Part shown: positions 43,704-51,709 of the stretch, one piece after another
How positions within the stretch are numbered: position 1 is the first letter of the stretch
Layout of the letters: the number at the start of each line of letters is the position of its first letter
Source: Pedobacter polaris
GTDB lineage: Bacteria > Bacteroidota > Bacteroidia > Sphingobacteriales > Sphingobacteriaceae
DNA: 64,000 nucleotides
Direction: 5' to 3'
NCBI RefSeq assembly: GCF_005116505.1
Contig: NZ_SWBR01000003.1
Location: 1 to 64,000, forward strand
Program-made: the position numbers and the translations under genes
Notes under the pieces: model-generated
Database searches by the model: none
Told to the model about the DNA's origin: nothing
Seen by the model: only the letters and a program-made list of their open reading frames with translations

Positions 43704-45917
43704 TTATTTCAGCAACTCAGGGATCTTCTTATTGTTACCTACAATCCACACAATATCCTCATTCTCAAATACTAAATTAGAGTCAGGATTTAGAATACGT
43801 TGGCCATTTCTTTCAATTCCAACAACTAGACCCTGAGTTTGCTCCCTAATTCCAGAATCTCTAATGGTTTGACCAAAAACAGACGATTTACTATTGATGA
43901 TAATTTTTTGTAAAGACATATCCTCCATCGGAATTGAGACTAATGTTTCATCTACTATTCCCTCAAACAGTGGTTTAATTTTTGCCAATTGATCATCTGT
44001 TCCAATAATTAAAAGCTTATCGTTAGGATACAAACGTTCATCTCTGCTGGGAGTAGAAATATTAATTCTACCTCTTTCAATCATGGCGATATTAACTCCA
44101 TATTGTTCTCTGATTTTTAAATCTACCAAGGTTTTTCCAACTAATTCTGATTCGGGAGCAACAGTTATTTCCGTTAAGTGGGTATCCCATGGCAAAATAT
44201 TTGGAGTTCTGTTTTCCCTTTCATTTAGGTTAAGCATAAACCTATTCTCCATTTTATTATAGAATGATTGGAGTTTTCTAGAAAAAATAATCATTACTAA
44301 AATAACTAGGGTTAACGCTATAATTGCAGCTACCCAAGTTTCAAAAAATTCATACATCAAAAAGCCCACAAAGAAAATCCCTAGAATAATTCTAAATATT
44401 TCAATTGCAATAAGTGGTCCACGGGTATACTTTTTATTTAACCACAGGTGAGAATAAGCAGTTCTCTGTATTCTTCTTAATGATAATGCCCATAAAAAAG
44501 GAGACATTAAAATAAAGGATATAATTACACTTATTATGGTTGAATTTGCGCCTGCATTTAATTGGATTTGTATAAATGGATTTAAAAACCTTGCTGCTAG
44601 TAAAATAATAGAAATGATAATTACGGAGTGGATAATCGTATTAAATATGTAAGATCTTAATAAAATCTTCCAATCGCTCATTGTGGTTATGCCCTCTGTA
44701 CTCGAACTGTATCGTTCTATTGCTTCAACCCATTTTATAGGTAGTGCTTTATTTAAAAAATTATAGAGTGGTTCAGACAGTTTAATAAGATAGGGTGTTG
44801 TAAAAGTTGTTATCGCTGCCGCGGCAACCGCAATTGGATAAAGAAAGTCACTTGTTACTTTTAAACTTACCCCCAAAGTAGCAATGATAAAAGAAAACTC
44901 ACCAATTTGTGCTAAACTCATACCTGCTTGCACAGCAGTTTTTAAAGGCTGGCCTGCAAGTAAAGCTCCCAAGACTGTGAAAATAATTTTCCCGAAGATG
45001 ATTACCAATGTGATTAAGAATATTGGTAAAGCATAGGTTATCAATATACTAGGATTGATAAGCATACCGACTGATACAAAAAATACTGCAGCAAATAAAT
45101 CTTTAACAGATTTAGTTAAATGCTCTATACGTTCTGCTTGTGTTGTTTCTGCTAATATAGATCCCATAACAAAGGCACCAAGTGCTGGAGAGAAACCAAC
45201 CTTGTCTGCCAATAATACCATCACCAAACATAAGGCTAATGATACCACTAGCATGGTTTCATCATTCATTAATTTTTTTGTGGCTTTTAAAAAAGAAGGC
45301 ACTAAGAATATTCCTCCTAAGAACCATAATATCAGAAAAAAGCCAAGCTTAAGTATAGATTTGATCATTTCTGGACCAGCAGCTTGCTGACTAACGGCCA
45401 TAGTAGAAAATAGCACTAATAATAAAATAGCGACTAAATCTTCAACAATGAGTACCCCAAATACTAAACCAGCGAATTTTTTATGCTTAATTCCAAGCTC
45501 TTCAAAAGCTTTAATGGTAATCATGGTAGATGAAATGGAAATAATTCCTCCAAGGAAAATACTATCCATGTCATTCCATCCCATAGCCTTACCTATTAAG
45601 TAACCAGCTAGAATGATAAAGATTATTTTAACTATGGCTGTTATAGATGCGGATCCACCAACTTTAACTAATTTTTTAAAACTGAATTCTAGTCCTAGGC
45701 TAAATAGCAGAAAAATAACGCCTATTTCACCCCAAATGGTAATGCTTTTATTGTCGCTAACCGTTGGGATAATATTAATGTGTGGTCCAACCAATAAACC
45801 GGCCAAAATATAGCCTAACACAAGGGGTTGTTTAATTTTTTTAAAGAGAAGTGTAATCACTCCAGCTGCGGCTAAAATTAGGCCTAAATCTGCAATTAAT
45901 ACAGGTAAATGAATCAT
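43704..45917 (-). CDS. CPA2 cation:proton antiporter with TrkA_C domains
   Basis: This 737-residue membrane protein has an N-terminal Na+/H+ exchanger domain of about 12 helices (VLGYILAGLLVGPHINIIPT; FLLFSLGLEFSFKKL; SPALGAFVMGSILAET). A second hydrophobic region and two C-terminal TrkA_C/RCK_C domains (about 590-660 and 670-735) that may bind a regulatory ligand follow. It resembles KefB/YbaL-type transporters for K+ or Na+ in exchange for H+. No TrkA_N Rossmann domain is obvious between. It may belong to the end of the minus-strand run that begins with ftsX. Confidence 0.88.
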   Translation of the reverse strand: MIHLPVLIADLGLILAAAGVITLLFKKIKQPLVLGYILAGLLVGPHINIIPTVSDNKSITIWGEIGVIFLLFSLGLEFSFKKLVKVGGSASITAIVKIIFIILAGYLIGKAMGWNDMDSIFLGGIISISSTMITIKAFEELGIKHKKFAGLVFGVLIVEDLVAILLLVLFSTMAVSQQAAGPEMIKSILKLGFFLILWFLGGIFLVPSFLKATKKLMNDETMLVVSLALCLVMVLLADKVGFSPALGAFVMGSILAETTQAERIEHLTKSVKDLFAAVFFVSVGMLINPSILITYALPIFLITLVIIFGKIIFTVLGALLAGQPLKTAVQAGMSLAQIGEFSFIIATLGVSLKVTSDFLYPIAVAAAAITTFTTPYLIKLSEPLYNFLNKALPIKWVEAIERYSSSTEGITTMSDWKILLRSYIFNTIIHSVIIISIILLAARFLNPFIQIQLNAGANSTIISVIISFILMSPFLWALSLRRIQRTAYSHLWLNKKYTRGPLIAIEIFRIILGIFFVGFLMYEFFETWVAAIIALTLVILVMIIFSRKLQSFYNKMENRFMLNLNERENRTPNILPWDTHLTEITVAPESELVGKTLVDLKIREQYGVNIAMIERGRINISTPSRDERLYPNDKLLIIGTDDQLAKIKPLFEGIVDETLVSIPMEDMSLQKIIINSKSSVFGQTIRDSGIREQTQGLVVGIERNGQRILNPDSNLVFENEDIVWIVGNNKKIPELLK

Positions 45918-45967
45918 AAAGTATATTTTTTATTAGATAAATAATTAATGCCAAAAAGCAAAAATAT

Positions 45968-46330
45968 CTACCAAAAAGTATGCTTTGGATAAAGGCAGCC
46001 AAAAATAAAACGATAACTATGATTAGCGTTAGCTCTTAAATATTTAACCGATTGTAAAGGGATTGATAAGATTAAATCAGGGTAGCGCAAAAAATTAACG
46101 ACCACATAAAGATGATTGCCAAGATTTTGATGAATTCGATCTAAACGCTCAAATGATGGTTTTTTTACAGATTCGCTACTTTCTTTTTTAGAAGCTAATG
46201 TAGCTATTGCTTTGTCTGTATTTGAAGTAGTAATTGTTTTTTGAGCGAAAGTAAATGCTCCATCTTCTTTGGTGCAAACCACAAAAGATTGAAAACAAAA
46301 CAATAGCAAGCAAGTAATCAAAAACCTCAT
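45968..46330 (-). CDS. Small exported hypothetical protein
   Basis: This 120-residue protein has a hydrophobic N-terminal signal (FLITCLLLFCFQSFVV). A Ser/Lys/Thr-rich middle and a basic, aromatic C terminus (SYRFIFGCLYPKHTFW) follow. No family is recognised. It sits between ribF and the antiporter gene, 50 bases or less from each, and may be co-transcribed. Confidence 0.55.
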   Translation of the reverse strand: MRFLITCLLLFCFQSFVVCTKEDGAFTFAQKTITTSNTDKAIATLASKKESSESVKKPSFERLDRIHQNLGNHLYVVVNFLRYPDLILSIPLQSVKYLRANANHSYRFIFGCLYPKHTFW

Positions 46331-46378
46331 TGCTCTAAATATACTAAAAGCAATTAGTTTTTAAGTTAACTGAGGGCA

Positions 46379-47377
46379 CTATTTTATATTAGGCTGACTG
46401 TTGAAAAAACTTAAAGTGTCTTCTTTATCTTGATGAAGTTGCAAAGTTAAAGCCTCCAAACCAGTAAATTTAACATCATGGCGCAAGAATTTTAAAAAGT
46501 TCATTTTAATGGTTTGGCCATAAATTTCACGATTAAAGTCAAAAATATTAACCTCAATATTTCTGGTCATTCCGTTGATTGTTGGGCGTTGGCCAATGTA
46601 GGCCATTCCTTTAAAAGTTGTGGGTTGTGAGTTACGAGTTGAGTGTCCAGGCTCCAAACCTTCTTCTACAAACTCTTGGCTCATTTCTACAGTAACGGCA
46701 TAAATTCCATCACTTGGAATAAGTTTATAGGTTTCCTCTACAAAGATATTTGCAGTGGGGAATCCAATTGTTCTTCCAATCTTATCTCCTTTAATAACGG
46801 GTCCGTTAATAGAAAAGTAGTACCCCAAATACTCTGCCGCTAAAGAAACATCACCTTCTAATAAAGCATTTCTAATTTTAGTAGAACTTACTGCTACATC
46901 ATTAATGTCTTGTTCTGGAATTTCTTCAATTGAATATCCGTAAACTTTCGAAAGTTCAATTAATTCGTTCATTCCGCCTTTGCGATCCTTACCAAAACGA
47001 TGGTCATAACCCACAATAATTTGCTTAGTACCAATGGTATCAACCAAAATATCTTTGATATATGAGGAGGCGCTGAGGTTAGAGAAATCTCTTGTAAAAG
47101 GAGTAATAATTAAATGATCAACACCTAAGTTGGCTAAAATTTCGGCCTTTTCTTTAATGGTATTGATCATTTTTAGGTCCTGATTTTCTGGATCAATAAT
47201 CATCCGCGGGTGCGGAAAAAAAGTTAGAATTACACTTTCACCGCCAGATGATTTTGCCAATTCACAAAGCCTTTTTACAATTTTTTGATGCCCATAATGA
47301 ACACCATCAAAAGTGCCAATAGTAACTATGGCATTATCAAGTTTCTTAAAATCAGAAAGTTGGTTATATATCTTCAA
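46379..47377 (-). CDS. ribF: Bifunctional riboflavin kinase / FAD synthetase
   Basis: This 332-residue enzyme makes FMN and FAD. The N-terminal FAD-synthetase domain has the nucleotidyl-transferase motif IGTFDGVHYGHQKIV, IIVGYDHRFGKDRKGG and SSTKIRNALLEGDV. The C-terminal flavokinase domain has DKIGRTIGFPTANI, GMAYIGQRPTING and VNIFDFNREIYG. Between the kinase strands lies an extra hydrophilic stretch (EEGLEPGHSTRNSQPTT) encoded by a short repeat-like DNA segment. It is ten bases downstream of the yitT-like gene. Confidence 0.95.
   Translation of the reverse strand: MKIYNQLSDFKKLDNAIVTIGTFDGVHYGHQKIVKRLCELAKSSGGESVILTFFPHPRMIIDPENQDLKMINTIKEKAEILANLGVDHLIITPFTRDFSNLSASSYIKDILVDTIGTKQIIVGYDHRFGKDRKGGMNELIELSKVYGYSIEEIPEQDINDVAVSSTKIRNALLEGDVSLAAEYLGYYFSINGPVIKGDKIGRTIGFPTANIFVEETYKLIPSDGIYAVTVEMSQEFVEEGLEPGHSTRNSQPTTFKGMAYIGQRPTINGMTRNIEVNIFDFNREIYGQTIKMNFLKFLRHDVKFTGLEALTLQLHQDKEDTLSFFNSQPNIK
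46617..46650 (-). repeat. Short repeat-like insert inside ribF
   Basis: The plus strand reads GTGGGTTGTGAGTTACGAGT followed by TGAG. It is an internally repetitive G-A-G-T-T pattern like intergenic repeats I recall from Bacteroidota genomes, and it encodes the odd HSTRNSQPT stretch. The frame is kept. Confidence 0.45.
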
Positions 47378-47387
47378 AACTTATTTT

Positions 47388-48248
47388 TTAATGTAAAGCT
47401 TGGCGTTTAACAACACCACCCTTAAGGTCGGCAATTTGCTGCTGAACAACAAAAGCATCAGGGTCTATTTGTCTAATTTCAGATTGTAACTTGCTCATTT
47501 CAAGCTTAGTTACAACTGTATAAATAATATCAATATCTTTCTTTTCTAAATAACCACCCTCACCTTTATATACCGTAACCCCTCTTTTCATATTGTTGAT
47601 AATGAAGTGTTTGATGTCATCATTTTTTTCTGAAATGATGGTTACACCTGTATAAGCTTCCAGTCCATTAACAATAAAATCTACCGTGTTTGAAGCGGAT
47701 AGATAGGTTAAAATGGCGTAAAGCGCTGTTTCGATATTTAAAAAATAAGCAGCAAAAGCGAAAATAATAATGTTTAACATTAAGATAATATTTCCTACCG
47801 TTAACATGCTATTTCTACTAATATATAGGGCCAAAACCTCTGTTCCATCAATTACACAGCCACCTCTCATCGCTAATCCAATTCCACCTCCTAAAAAGAA
47901 GCCGCCAAAAAACGCAATCAGTAATTTGTCATGTGTAATTGGGTTAAAAGGCAATACAATTAAAGCTATTGAAAGTAAGGCTATAGCTATTGCAGTTTTT
48001 ATGGCAAAGCCTTTTCCTATCTGTTTGTATCCCATTAAAATGAATGGAATGTTGATTACTATAATGAGATATGATAAATTCCATCCGGTTAGGGCCTTAA
48101 CCAATAGAGAGATACCGGTTACACCACCATCAATAAAATGACTTGGCAACAAAAAACTTTTAAGTCCAAAGCAAGCAGATACTACACCGCAAATAATTAA
48201 AGCTCCCTCTTTTAAAAATCGAGTATTTTTATATTTGATGTTTATCAT
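47388..48248 (-). CDS. YitT family membrane protein (DUF161/DUF2179)
   Basis: This 286-residue protein has five or so membrane helices (ALIICGVVSACFGLKSFLL, GGFFLGGGIGLAMRGGCV) with the conserved SHFIDGGVTGISLLV and GGCVIDGTEVLAL motifs. A C-terminal DUF2179 domain (KRGVTVYKGEGGYLEKKDID) follows. The molecular function is unknown. It is nine bases downstream of truB and ten upstream of ribF, inside a compact operon. Confidence 0.88.
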   Translation of the reverse strand: MINIKYKNTRFLKEGALIICGVVSACFGLKSFLLPSHFIDGGVTGISLLVKALTGWNLSYLIIVINIPFILMGYKQIGKGFAIKTAIAIALLSIALIVLPFNPITHDKLLIAFFGGFFLGGGIGLAMRGGCVIDGTEVLALYISRNSMLTVGNIILMLNIIIFAFAAYFLNIETALYAILTYLSASNTVDFIVNGLEAYTGVTIISEKNDDIKHFIINNMKRGVTVYKGEGGYLEKKDIDIIYTVVTKLEMSKLQSEIRQIDPDAFVVQQQIADLKGGVVKRQALH

Positions 48249-48257
48249 AAAAATGAT

Positions 48258-48992
48258 TTATTTGGTTTCTATTTCCCTTTTATTTTCTTCACGCTTATTG
48301 CGAAGATACTCAACCAAATCTGCTACTTCAAATGCATTGGAAAGTAAAAAATTACCACTACGTGTTCGGGTAAGCTTAGATAAATATGCAGCATTGTTTA
48401 ATTGCTTTCCAAAATCTGAAACCAATGAACGGATGTAAGTTCCTTTACTACATACAATTCTGAAATCTACTTCCGGTAAAGCAATTCTAGTAATTTCAAA
48501 AGCACTAACAGTTACATAGCGCTTGCGCAGCTCAACTTCCTCTCCTAAGCGAGCTTTAACATATAAACGTTCGCCATTAACCTTTACAGCAGAATGTGCT
48601 GGCGGATATTGCGCTATATCCCCTTTAAATGGTTCAGTTGCTTTATAAATAGCCCCTTCGCTAATATTATCAATAGGGAAGGTCTCATCAACTTCTGTTT
48701 CCATGTCAAAGGATGGTGTACTTGCTCCTAAGATCATAGTGCCTGTATATTCTTTTTCTTCTGCTTGAAAAGTATCTATTTGTTTAGTCAATTTTCCAGT
48801 ACAAAGGATTAAAAGGCCAGTAGCTAATGGATCTAAAGTACCAGCATGACCAACTTTTAGTTTTAGTGGTTTTAGCGAGTTTCTGATTTTTCCAACTACA
48901 TCAAAAGAAGTCCATTTATAAGGCTTGTTGATCAATAGAAGTTCGCCTGCTGCAAAATCAAAATCAGGAAATTTAATGTTTTTATGATCCAA
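48258..48992 (-). CDS. truB: tRNA pseudouridine-55 synthase
   Basis: This 244-residue enzyme isomerises U55 in the T-loop of tRNAs. The catalytic Asp is in KVGHAGTLDPLATGLLILCT. Further motifs are INKPYKWTSFDVV, QYPPAHSAVKVNGERLYVKA and VCSKGTYIRSLVSDFG. It lacks the C-terminal PUA domain of the E. coli enzyme, as in many Bacteroidota. It follows uppP by 33 bases. Confidence 0.96.
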   Translation of the reverse strand: MDHKNIKFPDFDFAAGELLLINKPYKWTSFDVVGKIRNSLKPLKLKVGHAGTLDPLATGLLILCTGKLTKQIDTFQAEEKEYTGTMILGASTPSFDMETEVDETFPIDNISEGAIYKATEPFKGDIAQYPPAHSAVKVNGERLYVKARLGEEVELRKRYVTVSAFEITRIALPEVDFRIVCSKGTYIRSLVSDFGKQLNNAAYLSKLTRTRSGNFLLSNAFEVADLVEYLRNKREENKREIETK

Positions 48993-49025
48993 AGCGGTGA
49001 TTAATTTACCTTACAAAGGTACAGA

Positions 49026-49820
49026 TTAAATGATAGAGAGCTCGTGTCCAGATAAAAGCAGTGCGATAATAACTAAGCCCACTATAATTCTATACCAACC
49101 AAAAATCTTAAAACCGTTTTTGTTTAAATAGCCAATAAAACTTTTAATGGCTAATAAAGCAACAATAAATGCTACGATGTTACCAAAAGCTAGAATTTGC
49201 ATTTGCTCTGTAGAAATGGTATGTCCATCTTTATAAAAATCTAGTAGTTTTTTGCCTGTTGCGGCAAACATGGTTGGCACAGCTAAGAAAAATGAAAATT
49301 CTGCAGCAACTTTTCTGCTTAATTTCTGACTCATACCACCAACAATGCTAGCTCCAGAACGAGAAACACCAGGAATCATTGCTAAACATTGGAAAAAGCC
49401 AATTTTTAATGCAGTTAAATAATTAATTTCTGGTTCTTCATTAATGGTTGGATTATTAAACCATTTGTCTACAAATAACAAAATTACACCACCAACAACC
49501 AAAGAAATGCCAACTGTTAAGGGGCTTTCTAGCATTGCATCGATTTTATCACTCAATAGCACACCAAAAATAGCAGCAGGGATAAAAGCAACAATAAGTT
49601 TGATATAAAAGTTGATACTCTTGAAAAAGCGTTTAAAATATAAAACTACCACAGAGAGGATAGCGCCAAGTTGAATGCAAATTGTAAAAAGTTTTACAAA
49701 GGGATCTGAAGCGATGCCCATTACAGAAGAACCGATAATCATATGGCCAGTTGATGAAACTGGTAAAAATTCTGTTAACCCCTCAATTATAGCAAGGATT
49801 AAAGCTTGTAAGAAATTCAT
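49026..49820 (-). CDS. uppP: Undecaprenyl-diphosphatase (BacA type)
   Basis: This 264-residue inner-membrane phosphatase recycles the carrier lipid for peptidoglycan and O-antigen. The signature [18 protein letters not shown] carries the catalytic Glu and Ser/His region, and a second motif is [20 protein letters not shown]. About eight helices are present. It begins six bases after the DUF3098 gene. Confidence 0.96.
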   Translation of the reverse strand: MNFLQALILAIIEGLTEFLPVSSTGHMIIGSSVMGIASDPFVKLFTICIQLGAILSVVVLYFKRFFKSINFYIKLIVAFIPAAIFGVLLSDKIDAMLESPLTVGISLVVGGVILLFVDKWFNNPTINEEPEINYLTALKIGFFQCLAMIPGVSRSGASIVGGMSQKLSRKVAAEFSFFLAVPTMFAATGKKLLDFYKDGHTISTEQMQILAFGNIVAFIVALLAIKSFIGYLNKNGFKIFGWYRIIVGLVIIALLLSGHELSII

Positions 49821-49826
49821 TAAAAC

Positions 49827-50054
49827 TTATTTTTTTAAGATGGCATAAATGCCGAAACCAAAACCAAATAGCACAACCATTGGCGCTATTAAAGTTCTTC
49901 TTGTATCATAAATATCGCCTGTGGTACCAATCATTAAAATGAAGCCAAGTACAACAATAGCAATACTAATTAATAACAATTGATAGTTTTTTTTAGTAAA
50001 AACCATTTCAAATTTTTCATCCTGTTTTACAGGAGCTGATTTTTTCTCTGCCAT
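49827..50054 (-). CDS. DUF3098 family small membrane protein
   Basis: This 75-residue protein has two membrane helices (QLLLISIAIVVLGFILMIG; TLIAPMVVLFGFGFGIYAI). The family occurs next to ftsX in Bacteroidota. Its ATG overlaps the ftsX stop by one base (TAATG), so translation is probably coupled. Its role is unknown and may relate to the division complex. Confidence 0.85.
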   Translation of the reverse strand: MAEKKSAPVKQDEKFEMVFTKKNYQLLLISIAIVVLGFILMIGTTGDIYDTRRTLIAPMVVLFGFGFGIYAILKK

Positions 50055-50932
50055 TATCTATAAAGATCGTAAAGTTTTAAACGTAAATATCTGCTTACTG
50101 CAAATAATGTACTAATCGAAGTAATGAAAATACCAATTGCAACCATGCTTAAAAGCACAATTCCAAACTCTGTATAATTTCTTAAGATTAATATTTCAGG
50201 AATTTCTTTCTGGGCATAATAGAGTAAGCCAAGCAGAATGATAATTGCAATAAAAGAAGCTATTAAACCATGCAGCGCTGCTACTAAGATAAAGGGCTTT
50301 CTGATGAAGTTCTTTGTAGCGCCAACCAATTGCATGCTTTTAATTAAAAAGCGTTGAGAAAAGATAGCAAGCCTAATAGTGTTGTTAATTAAAGCTACTG
50401 CAATAACCAATAAAATCAGTGCAAAACCTAAAACAATTAAGCTTATGGTACTGATGTTTTTATTTACCATATCAATTAAAGAACTTTGATAAACAACCTC
50501 TTTAACGATAGGATTTGTTTCAATTTTCTTTTTTAATGCATCAATGGTTGCGTTATTGGCATAATCAGCCTTTAAATATACATCGATAGTAGAAAGCAGG
50601 GGATTATAACCTAAAAAGTTTACAAAGTCTTCGCCTAAATCCTTTGTTAAGTTATGTTGAGCTACCTCTTTATTAACATACTGTGTTTGCTTAACCGCAA
50701 TATTGCCCTCTAAATCTTTTTTAAAAGCCAGAATATCAGTTTCTTTTGCGCCTTCATCAACAATAATGTTTAAAACAATATTCTCTTTTACATAATTAGA
50801 TAGGTTTTTAGCGTGAACTAAGATTAAACCTAACATACCTAACATTAACAAAACCAAGGCAATGCTAAAAATGGTTGATATGTATATTGTTTTGGTCTTC
50901 TTAGAAGCCTCGCTTACTTCAAATTCTTCCAT
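50054..50932 (-). CDS. ftsX: Cell-division ABC-transporter permease FtsX
   Basis: This 292-residue protein has one N-terminal helix, a periplasmic domain of about 120 residues and three C-terminal helices. The MacB/FtsX-like signature is in LLVIAVALINNTIRLAIFSQ. With FtsE it couples ATP hydrolysis to activation of peptidoglycan hydrolases at the septum. The ftsE gene is not adjacent, as usual in this phylum. It heads a compact minus-strand run of six genes. Confidence 0.93.
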   Translation of the reverse strand: MEEFEVSEASKKTKTIYISTIFSIALVLLMLGMLGLILVHAKNLSNYVKENIVLNIIVDEGAKETDILAFKKDLEGNIAVKQTQYVNKEVAQHNLTKDLGEDFVNFLGYNPLLSTIDVYLKADYANNATIDALKKKIETNPIVKEVVYQSSLIDMVNKNISTISLIVLGFALILLVIAVALINNTIRLAIFSQRFLIKSMQLVGATKNFIRKPFILVAALHGLIASFIAIIILLGLLYYAQKEIPEILILRNYTEFGIVLLSMVAIGIFITSISTLFAVSRYLRLKLYDLYR

Positions 50933-51167
50933 GTATTTGTGTTTTTGTTTCTGCGAAAATAAAGAAAGATAAGCAGAAACATAAATTAAATGCCTTTTTG
51001 TTTTTGCACAAAGGCTTAATTAACGTAAGCAAATTAGCAAATTTTGTATCAATTAGCAGAAGCCTTAACATTATTTAACTTTTTATAATTAATGATACTG
51101 ACACCTAATTTGTTTCGTTATTGATGGTAACGTTTCTCATTAAACTGAAAATAAACCTTAAATTGAC

Positions 51168-51581
51168 ATGAAAAAACAATTATTATTTGCCGGAACCATT
51201 TTGCTGTTTGTAGCAAGTTTTACTTCTTGTAAAAAACAAGATGAAGCAACCAAGCCACTAAAATCTAAAATGATAGGGAAGTGGCAAGTTAACAAAATTG
51301 ACATCACAACAGCTGGTGCTGAGACTGTGACAAAAACATATGCAGCAAGCGACTATATGGACTTTAAAAATAATGAAACAGATGATGTAGAATTGAGTTT
51401 GGGCGCTGAAAGATCTCTCGGAACCTTTAATGTTACAGTTGGAGATGTTATTTACTTGAACTTTACTGCTAAAGATTTAGATTGTACCTTAACTACAATT
51501 ACCGAAAATAAATTTCAATTCACTGGTACAGTTGTAGGCTCAAATCCTAAGATAACGGAGACTTACTACTTGAGTAGATAA
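51168..51581 (+). CDS. Lipocalin-like lipoprotein
   Basis: This 137-residue protein has lipobox FTSC (cysteine near 21). A lipocalin-like start (KMIGKWQVNKIDIT) and alternating beta strands follow, ending ITETYYLSR. Such small lipoproteins are common in Bacteroidota and their ligands are unknown. It appears monocistronic, with a strong terminator. Confidence 0.78.
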   Translation: MKKQLLFAGTILLFVASFTSCKKQDEATKPLKSKMIGKWQVNKIDITTAGAETVTKTYAASDYMDFKNNETDDVELSLGAERSLGTFNVTVGDVIYLNFTAKDLDCTLTTITENKFQFTGTVVGSNPKITETYYLSR

Positions 51582-51602
51582 ATAAATTAAGGAATTTTGT
51601 AC

Positions 51603-51638
51603 AAGCGCTACTGCCATAATAGGTGGTAGCGCTTTTTT
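51603..51638 (+). terminator. Terminator after the lipocalin-like gene
   Basis: AAGCGCTAC (51603-51611) pairs with GTAGCGCTT (51626-51634) and is followed by a T run. Confidence 0.85.
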
Positions 51639-51675
51639 AATTAACTCATCTCTTAAAAAAGAGGCTTAATTTCCT

Positions 51676-51683
51676 TATTTTTG
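51676..51683 (+). promoter_or_regulatory. -7 promoter box of leuS
   Basis: TATTTTTG exactly matches TAnnTTTG and lies 26 bases before the leuS ATG. No T-box or leader peptide was recognised. Confidence 0.55.
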
Positions 51684-51709
51684 CAAACTATTTAAGAAAG
51701 AGGAAATTA

